Source: Vagococcus acidifermentans (GTDB lineage: Bacteria; Bacillota; Bacilli; Lactobacillales; Vagococcaceae). Taken from it: a DNA stretch of 64,000 nt. The notes under the pieces are model-generated. The model was not told the origin of the DNA, ran no database searches, and saw only the letters and a list, made by a program, of their open reading frames with translations. The stretch covers positions 1-64,000 of the forward strand of contig NZ_NGKC01000008.1 of NCBI RefSeq assembly GCF_003987655.1. Direction: 5' to 3'. How positions within the stretch are numbered: position 1 is the first letter of the stretch; the number at the start of each line of letters is the position of its first letter. The position numbers were made by a program, and so were the translations under genes. Below, one piece after another: positions 57,999 to 64,000 of the stretch.

Positions 57999-59303
57999 AT
58001 GATGGACAAAACACAGCAAAACAAAGATGTAAAAAAAGCGACATTATTGTCTCTAGTTCCTGGCTTGGGGCAATTTTATAATCAACAGCCGCTGAAGGGT
58101 GTCCTGTTTTTACTGATTACTGTTGCATTTGTTGTCGAACTGTTTCTGTTTGGATTTAGTGCAATTAAAGGATTTATAACACTCGGCAGTACACCGATTG
58201 AAGACAACTCGCTGTTTTTACTGATTGAAGGTACCCTGCAGCTGATTATCACAGTTCTGTTTCTTATTTTTTACGCCATCAATATTCGTGATGCCCGCAT
58301 TATTGCAAAACGGTGGAATTCCGGACAACCGGTCAACACGTCAGCTAAAGCTATTTTGGCAAATCTTTTTGACCAAGGATTCCCGTATTTGCTGACATTT
58401 CCTGCGTATATTGTCATGACGATCGCGATCGTGTTCCCTGTGCTGGTGACACTGTTTATGGCATTTACCAACTATGACTTTTATCACATCCCGCCGGCCA
58501 ACTTGATTGACTGGGTCGGGTTTAAAAACTTTTTCAGTATTTTCTTTTTAAGCTCTTATCGGGCGACATTCCGTTCAGTTTTAAGCTGGACAGTGATTTG
58601 GACATTGTGCGCCTCCACGCTGCAAATCGTGCTGGGGATTTTCACGGCGGTAGTTGCCAACCAGCAATTTATTAAAGGCAAACGCATCTTCGGCGTCATT
58701 TTCCTGCTGCCGTGGGCGGTGCCGGCGTTTATTACGATCATGAGTTTTTCCAATATTTTCAATGACAGTATCGGCGCGATTAATTCACAAGTGATTCCGT
58801 TGTTGAATAATCTCCCGTTCGTTGATATCAATGCCATCCCGTGGAAAACCGACCCGTTCTGGACGAAAGTCGCCATCATCATGATTCAAGGCTGGTTGGG
58901 CTTCCCTTATATTTACGTGATGACGACAGGGATTCTCCAATCGATTCCGTCAGAATTGTATGAAGCTGCCAAAATCGACGGTGCCAATGCTATCCAGCGG
59001 TTCAAAAATATTACCTTGCCGATGATTCTCTTTGTGGCGGCACCGGTTTTTGTCACGCAGTACACAGGCAACTTCAACAACTTCTCGATGATTTACCTGT
59101 TTAACGAAGGTGGACCGGGCAGTGTCGGCGCCGGTGCCGGTTCAACGGATATTTTGATTTCATGGATTTACAAATTGACCACCGGTAGCTCGCCGCAGTA
59201 CTCAGTCGCTGCCGCAGTGACACTCTTGATTTCGATTATCGTCATCAGCGTCTCGATGATTGTCTTCAAACGGACGAAAGCATTTGATATGGAGGGGATG
59301 TAA
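57999..59303 (+). CDS. malF: Maltodextrin ABC transporter permease MalF
   Basis: The permease has 434 residues from ATG 57999 (or 58002), with AGGAG upstream. An N-terminal pair of helices (about 33-95; [22 protein letters not shown]) precedes the six-helix core, as in lactic acid bacteria. The EAA motif reads [41 protein letters not shown] is the family signature for the substrate pathway. Confidence 0.95.
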   Translation: MMDKTQQNKDVKKATLLSLVPGLGQFYNQQPLKGVLFLLITVAFVVELFLFGFSAIKGFITLGSTPIEDNSLFLLIEGTLQLIITVLFLIFYAINIRDARIIAKRWNSGQPVNTSAKAILANLFDQGFPYLLTFPAYIVMTIAIVFPVLVTLFMAFTNYDFYHIPPANLIDWVGFKNFFSIFFLSSYRATFRSVLSWTVIWTLCASTLQIVLGIFTAVVANQQFIKGKRIFGVIFLLPWAVPAFITIMSFSNIFNDSIGAINSQVIPLLNNLPFVDINAIPWKTDPFWTKVAIIMIQGWLGFPYIYVMTTGILQSIPSELYEAAKIDGANAIQRFKNITLPMILFVAAPVFVTQYTGNFNNFSMIYLFNEGGPGSVGAGAGSTDILISWIYKLTTGSSPQYSVAAAVTLLISIIVISVSMIVFKRTKAFDMEGM

Positions 59304-59304
59304 C

Positions 59305-60153
59305 ATGAACCAGCTGAAATCAGTTAAAGTGAATCGCTTTTTGACCCGCTTTTTTACGTATCTTTTTTTAGTCGGCTTGTCAATCGTGATTATTTACCCG
59401 CTGCTGATAACCGTCAGTACTGCGTTTAAAACAGGGAACATCAGTGCTTTCAGTTTGGACTTCAACAGCCAATGGACGCTTAACAACTTCAACCGCTTGT
59501 TTAACGAAACGCTTTACGGCGACTGGTATAAAAACACGCTGATCATCGCCATTGTCACCATGTGCTGTCAGGTCGCCATCATTACGCTGGCCGGCTACAC
59601 ATACAGCCGTTACCGTTTTGTCGGCAGAAAAAACAGCTTGAAATTCTTTCTGATTGTACAGATGGTGCCGACGATGGCCGCTTTGACCGCTTTCTATGTC
59701 ATGGCACTGCTGCTTGATGCCCTTGACCGTCCGTGGTTTATCACACTGATTTATATCGGCGGCGGTATCCCGATGAATACGTGGCTGATGAAAGGTTACT
59801 TTGATACTGTGCCGATTGATTTGGACGAGTCGGCCAAACTGGACGGTGCTGGTCATGTCCGGATTTTTGCACAAATCATTTTGCCGCTGGTCAAGCCGAT
59901 GATTGCCGTTCAGGCGCTGTGGGCGTTTATGGGACCGTTTGGCGACTTCATGCTGGCAAAATTCTTGCTGAGAACACCTGAAAAATTCACCGTTGCGGTC
60001 GGTTTGCAGACGTTTATCAGCAATCCGCAAGACCAGAAGATTGCACTGTTTTCAGCCGGAGCCATTCTGATTGCCTTGCCGATTTCAATTTTATTCTTCT
60101 TCTTGCAGAAAAACTTTGTGTCCGGCTTGCTGTCAGGAGGAACGAAAGGATAA
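59305..60153 (+). CDS. malG: Maltodextrin ABC transporter permease MalG
   Basis: The second permease has 282 residues from ATG 59305 (GGAGGGG upstream, one base after the malF stop). It has six helices and the EAA motif [29 protein letters not shown]. An in-frame codon at 59260 lies inside malF and lacks a ribosome site. Confidence 0.95.
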   Translation: MNQLKSVKVNRFLTRFFTYLFLVGLSIVIIYPLLITVSTAFKTGNISAFSLDFNSQWTLNNFNRLFNETLYGDWYKNTLIIAIVTMCCQVAIITLAGYTYSRYRFVGRKNSLKFFLIVQMVPTMAALTAFYVMALLLDALDRPWFITLIYIGGGIPMNTWLMKGYFDTVPIDLDESAKLDGAGHVRIFAQIILPLVKPMIAVQALWAFMGPFGDFMLAKFLLRTPEKFTVAVGLQTFISNPQDQKIALFSAGAILIALPISILFFFLQKNFVSGLLSGGTKG

Positions 60154-60162
60154 GGAAAAACA

Positions 60163-60984
60163 ATGAAGAAAGTGCCCTTTCCAGTGAACTATTTCCAGTC
60201 GATTATCCATCCGGCCAAAGCATTTGCCAACCGCCGGTCATTGACTGTTTTGCAGCTTGTCATCGTGTTTATCTTTCTTAATATGCTGCTCATCAACCCG
60301 ATTGTCTTTCATGCAGCAGCTCATCCCGCGGTTCAGCTGCAAGATGTCATGCCGGGGGTTGTCGAACAACTGGATGACCAGACATTTGAGCACCTGCAGC
60401 AGGTGCTAAAAGATGGCGCCATACCTGAAGATCAGCCTGCAGAGTTCATGAACGACCAGCAGACAGTGGGCGTCAACCTGACACAGACGCAGTTTGACGG
60501 TTTGACGAAGGGCATCAATGTGACACATGAGGCCATCTTGTTGAAAAGCGGCAGTGCAGCCGTGTTCACAGTGCCGTATTCCAAAACCTTCGACTGGACA
60601 AAGCCGGCAAACAGCCGGGAGCTGCAGGAAGCCGTCAGCCAAGAGTGGCAGTTGAGCAACAGGGTCAACTTGATGCTGACCACGACAGCTGTTTCCGGAG
60701 GGCTCATCGTTGTCAGCAATTTCTTGATCGTCCTTGGCGTCGCCGCCTTTGTCTGGCTGACCCGGATGAGCAGCTATTCGGCTATCCGGACGTACAAAGA
60801 ATCAGTCAATCTCATTTTGAATTGTCTCGGTCTCAGCAGTCTTGCTGCGATGATAACCGGGTTCGTTCAGTTTGATGTGATTGTGATGATGATGGTTCAA
60901 TCGTTCGGCATGGTACTGATGCTGCTGGCAGTGTTTGCGAAAACTAAATTTCAGGATAAACAAATGATTAAAATGAAAGAGTGA
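60163..60984 (+). CDS. DUF1189 membrane protein of the maltodextrin operon
   Basis: The 273-residue protein has a first helix at about 26-46 ([24 protein letters not shown]). A soluble extracytoplasmic domain (about 50-165) follows, then three helices in the C-terminal third. This is the DUF1189 family, found in maltodextrin operons of streptococci and other lactic acid bacteria (pneumococcal MalA, labelled a maltodextrose utilisation protein). The biochemical role is unknown. It lies between malG and the phosphorylase gene with ten-base gaps, so it is co-expressed with the transporter. Confidence 0.82.
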   Translation: MKKVPFPVNYFQSIIHPAKAFANRRSLTVLQLVIVFIFLNMLLINPIVFHAAAHPAVQLQDVMPGVVEQLDDQTFEHLQQVLKDGAIPEDQPAEFMNDQQTVGVNLTQTQFDGLTKGINVTHEAILLKSGSAAVFTVPYSKTFDWTKPANSRELQEAVSQEWQLSNRVNLMLTTTAVSGGLIVVSNFLIVLGVAAFVWLTRMSSYSAIRTYKESVNLILNCLGLSSLAAMITGFVQFDVIVMMMVQSFGMVLMLLAVFAKTKFQDKQMIKMKE

Positions 60985-60994
60985 GGAAATCAAC

Positions 60995-63277
60995 ATGTTT
61001 AAACGACTTTTCGATATAGACCCTTGGAAGCTGACGTGTTCAGCTTTCGACAAAGAGAATGTCAGACTTCAGGAGAGTCTGACCGCCATCGGCAACAGCT
61101 ATATGGGCATGCGCGGCAACTTTGAAGAAGGTTACTCGGGCGACTGCCATCAGGGGACATATATCGCAGGAATCTGGTATCCTGATAAAACACGGGTCGG
61201 CTGGTGGAAAAACGGCTACCCTGATTACTTCGGCAAAGTGATCAATGCTACGAACTTCATCGGTGTCGACATTATCATCAATGATGTCAAAATCGATTTG
61301 GCCACGGTTGCCCACAAAGACTTCTACATCGAATTGGACATGAAGTCAGGTATCTTCAAACGGAATTATACCGTGGAGCTTCCTGACGGTGTTGTGGCGA
61401 AGCTGGCGTTCGAACGTTTCGTCAGCGTTGCAACCAAAGAGCTGGCACTGATCAACGTGCACATCTCCTTGCTTGCCGGCAGTGCCTCAGTACAGCTGGT
61501 CCCTTATATGGACGGGAATGTGGTCAACGAGGACAGCAACTACGAGGAAGTTTTCTGGAATGAAACAGCCCGTGCGGCACAGCCATATCCGTTTTTGACG
61601 ATGGAAACCAAAGAAAACCCGTTTGATGTGCCGCAGTTCAGTGTCACGACAATGATGGCTAACCAAGTGTCCTCAAACGGCAACATCCTCAAAGCACATA
61701 CCGGCCAAAGGGAAAAATACCTCAGCGAGACGTACACAGTCGCACTGGAAGCCGGCGGCGAAGTCAGTCTGGAGAAATATGTGGCGGTCGTCACGAGCCG
61801 TGATGTCGCCGAAGAGGCTCACAGCCAAACGGCTGCGCTGATTCTGGAGGATGCTGTTGCTGAAGGTTACGGCCAGGCATTCGCAAAACATCAGGCCGTC
61901 TGGGCCGAGCGCTGGGAAAAAGCCGATGTGACGATTAGCGGCGACGATGAAGCACAGCAGGGCATCCGTTTCAACATCTTCCAGCTCTTCTCGACATATT
62001 ACGGCGAGGACGAGCGGTTGAATGTCGGACCGAAAGGCTTTACCGGCGAAAAATACGGCGGTGCGACATATTGGGACACGGAGGCGTATATCGTGCCGAT
62101 GTATTTGTCGGTGGCAGACCCGCATGTCACACAGCAGCTGCTGAAATACCGTCACAACCAGCTGCCGGGGGCATTTCACAATGCCCGCCAGCAAGGGTTG
62201 AAAGGTGCTTTGTACCCGATGGTCACTTTTACCGGTGTCGAATGCCACAATGAGTGGGAAATTACGTTTGAAGAAATTCACAGAAATGCCGCGATTGCCC
62301 ATGCCATTTACAATTACACCATGTATACAGGTGATGAAGCGTATCTGGTGACAGACGGCATTGACGTCCTGGTTGCCATAGCCAGATTCTGGGCAGACCG
62401 TGTGCATTATTCCGCACGCAACGACAAGTACATGATTCACGGCGTGACGGGACCAAACGAATATGAAAACAACGTCAACAACAACTGGTATACAAATACG
62501 ATGGCCGTCTGGGTCTTGCGCTACACGCTCGAGTCCCTGAAAAAAGTAGCTGCTGACAAGGCAAAAGAGTTGGCGGTCACAGCAGACGAGCAGGCTAAAT
62601 GGCAAGACATCATCGACAAGATGTATTACCCTGAGGACAAGGAGCTGGGCATTTTCGTGCAGCACGATACGTTCTTGGATAAGGACTTGCAGCCGGTGTC
62701 GACACTTTCCAAAGAGGACTTGCCGCTCAACCAGAACTGGTCATGGGACAAAGTGCTGCGCTCGCCGTACATTAAACAGGCAGACGTGCTGCAAGCACTG
62801 TACTTCCTGAATAACGAGTATACACTGGAAGAAAAACAGCGCAACTATGATTTCTATGAGCCGCTGACGGTTCACAAATCGTCCTTGTCGCCATGCGTGC
62901 ACAGCATTTTGGCTGCCGAGCTGGGGATGGAAGAAAAAGCTGTCGAGCTGTATGCCCGGACCGCCCGTCTGGACTTGGACAATTACAACAATGACACAGA
63001 AGACGGCCTGCACATCACTTCCATGAGCGGCAGCTGGCTGTCGATTGTCCACGGCTTTGCAGGGATGCGGACGCTGGACGGCAGTTTGACCTTTGCACCG
63101 TTTTTGCCGCAAAACTGGCAAGGCTACAGCTTCAAAATCAACTACCGCGGCCGCTTGATTGATGTGGCTGTTTCGCGGGGAGAAGTGGTATTCAAACTAC
63201 TCAAAGGTGCTGCGCTTGATGTGACCGTCTGCGGGCAGCCAATGCGTCTGACAGACAGCAGCCGCGTGACATTGTAA
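60995..63277 (+). CDS. mapA: Maltose phosphorylase (GH65)
   Basis: The enzyme converts maltose and phosphate to glucose and beta-D-glucose-1-phosphate. The 760-residue protein is normal length for GH65. It has an N-terminal beta-sandwich ([21 protein letters not shown]), an (alpha/alpha)6 barrel with the catalytic Glu in [20 protein letters not shown], phosphate-binding residues around [18 protein letters not shown], and a C-terminal beta domain. Kojibiose or trehalose phosphorylases are close relatives, but the maltodextrin context and the following beta-phosphoglucomutase favour maltose. The site is GAGGAAATC. Confidence 0.94.
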   Translation: MFKRLFDIDPWKLTCSAFDKENVRLQESLTAIGNSYMGMRGNFEEGYSGDCHQGTYIAGIWYPDKTRVGWWKNGYPDYFGKVINATNFIGVDIIINDVKIDLATVAHKDFYIELDMKSGIFKRNYTVELPDGVVAKLAFERFVSVATKELALINVHISLLAGSASVQLVPYMDGNVVNEDSNYEEVFWNETARAAQPYPFLTMETKENPFDVPQFSVTTMMANQVSSNGNILKAHTGQREKYLSETYTVALEAGGEVSLEKYVAVVTSRDVAEEAHSQTAALILEDAVAEGYGQAFAKHQAVWAERWEKADVTISGDDEAQQGIRFNIFQLFSTYYGEDERLNVGPKGFTGEKYGGATYWDTEAYIVPMYLSVADPHVTQQLLKYRHNQLPGAFHNARQQGLKGALYPMVTFTGVECHNEWEITFEEIHRNAAIAHAIYNYTMYTGDEAYLVTDGIDVLVAIARFWADRVHYSARNDKYMIHGVTGPNEYENNVNNNWYTNTMAVWVLRYTLESLKKVAADKAKELAVTADEQAKWQDIIDKMYYPEDKELGIFVQHDTFLDKDLQPVSTLSKEDLPLNQNWSWDKVLRSPYIKQADVLQALYFLNNEYTLEEKQRNYDFYEPLTVHKSSLSPCVHSILAAELGMEEKAVELYARTARLDLDNYNNDTEDGLHITSMSGSWLSIVHGFAGMRTLDGSLTFAPFLPQNWQGYSFKINYRGRLIDVAVSRGEVVFKLLKGAALDVTVCGQPMRLTDSSRVTL

Positions 63278-63306
63278 GAAAAAATGACAGTCAGTGAAAG
63301 GATAAG

Positions 63307-63969
63307 ATGATGGCGATTAAAGGATTTGTATTTGATTTGGACGGTGTCATCACCGATTCGGCAGAGTATCATTATATTGCCTGGAAAAATTTGGCAGCCG
63401 GACTGGGCATTGAGCTGGACCGCGCATTTAACGAACAGCTAAAAGGCATCTCGCGGATGGATTCGCTCAACAGGATTTTGGCCTACGGCAATCAGTCTGA
63501 CATGTATGATGCGGCGCAGAAAGAAGCACTCGCTCAGAAGAAAAACGACGAGTATGTCAAACTGATTCAGCAGGTGACGCCGGCAGATATCCTGCCGGGC
63601 ATCAGCGAGTTGTTTGCGGATTTAAAGGCAGCCGGCATTCGCATTGCCTTGGCATCAGCGAGCAAGAACGGTCCGTTTATTTTGGAACGGCTGGGATTGA
63701 TGGCTCAAGTCGATACAATCGTTGACCCGGCAGAGTTGGCAAACGGCAAGCCTGACCCGGAAATTTTTCTCAAAGCAGCGGAACAGCTGAACTTGGCGCC
63801 GGCCGAATGTGTCGGCGTGGAAGATGCCGAAGCCGGGATAGAGGCAATCAACCGTGCGGGGATGTTCTCGGTCGGGGTCGGCACGAAAGAGGCAATGAAA
63901 GATGCTGATTACTATGTAACATCGACGCAAGAGCTGAAATTATCAGAGATTCTGCGGCGGGCATCGTAA
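63307..63969 (+). CDS. pgmB: Beta-phosphoglucomutase
   Basis: This HAD-superfamily enzyme (220 residues; ATG 63307 or 63310) converts beta-glucose-1-phosphate to glucose-6-phosphate. It has the catalytic motif FDLDGVITDSAEYHYIAW with the nucleophile and acid/base Asp pair, the cap-domain block LKGISRMDSLNRIL, the Ser of motif II in ALASASKNG, and VGVEDAEAGIEAINRAGM (motif IV). It is the last complete gene in the window and finishes the maltose phosphorolysis route. The final 31 bases hold no feature. Confidence 0.96.
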   Translation: MMAIKGFVFDLDGVITDSAEYHYIAWKNLAAGLGIELDRAFNEQLKGISRMDSLNRILAYGNQSDMYDAAQKEALAQKKNDEYVKLIQQVTPADILPGISELFADLKAAGIRIALASASKNGPFILERLGLMAQVDTIVDPAELANGKPDPEIFLKAAEQLNLAPAECVGVEDAEAGIEAINRAGMFSVGVGTKEAMKDADYYVTSTQELKLSEILRRAS

Positions 63970-64000
63970 CAAGACAATGAAACAGCGGACAGGAAAAGAA

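Noticed and set aside
61673-62665. A 330-codon minus-strand frame inside the maltose phosphorylase gene
   Set aside because: It is antisense to a GH65 enzyme with intact catalytic motif, so it is a shadow frame.

Overview
The window is chromosomal DNA of a low-to-moderate GC Gram-positive bacterium, almost certainly a member of the Lactobacillales (lactic acid bacteria of Carnobacteriaceae/Enterococcaceae type). The evidence is the gene order secG-carboxylesterase-rnr-smpB, the F-type ATP synthase operon followed by a DUF1146 gene, murA and an EpuA-type gene, comFA-comFC-hpf-secA-prfB-ftsE-ftsX, a DUF2969 gene, a liaXYZ-type operon and a maltose phosphorylase operon. I cannot name the genus from the sequence alone.

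Layout. 1-3.95 kb is a graveyard of insertion sequences: a decayed IS66-family element on the minus strand, an IS21-family element with a truncated istA and an intact istB, and a frameshifted IS4-like transposase remnant. From 4.1 kb normal chromosome begins: an LD-carboxypeptidase, a small membrane protein, secG, a carboxylesterase, RNase R and SmpB, then the eight-gene ATP synthase operon (9.8-16.3 kb), murA, an EpuA-like protein and yidD. 18.8-24.1 kb is a branched-chain amino acid ABC transporter (livJHMGF) with a CBS-ACT gene at its end. 24.1-34 kb is more accessory: an AEC-family permease, tRNA-Tyr and tRNA-Gln, a TetR regulator divergent from a 1413-residue 2-hydroxyacyl-CoA dehydratase activase-like protein, a NagR-like GntR regulator, a YigZ protein and an alpha/beta hydrolase. 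34-42.5 kb holds competence, ribosome hibernation, secretion, translation termination and division genes (comFA, comFC, hpf, secA, prfB, ftsE, ftsX). 42.9-47.9 kb is the phosphate uptake operon pstS-C-A-B-B-phoU. It is followed by an M23 peptidoglycan hydrolase with a perfect WalR-type box, and by a liaX-liaY-liaZ-like envelope stress operon. 51.9 kb to the end is a maltodextrin locus: malR, two GH13 enzymes, malEFG, a DUF1189 membrane protein, maltose phosphorylase and beta-phosphoglucomutase.

How the genes work together. The maltose locus forms a full intracellular route. MalEFG imports maltodextrins, the two GH13 enzymes shorten them, maltose phosphorylase makes glucose plus beta-glucose-1-phosphate, and PgmB makes glucose-6-phosphate. 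No transporter ATPase is encoded in the window, so a shared MsmK/MalK-type ATPase elsewhere is expected. TGTTA-N4-TAACA palindromes sit in front of both transcription units. FtsE/FtsX and the M23 hydrolase probably form one cell wall hydrolysis unit although the pst operon lies between them.

I found no CRISPR array, prophage, defence island or biosynthetic cluster. The most informative non-coding signals are the paired operators between the TetR gene and the activase gene, the dre-like site in the GntR gene promoter, the WalR box before the M23 gene, the MalR-type operators, and the programmed +1 frameshift in prfB.
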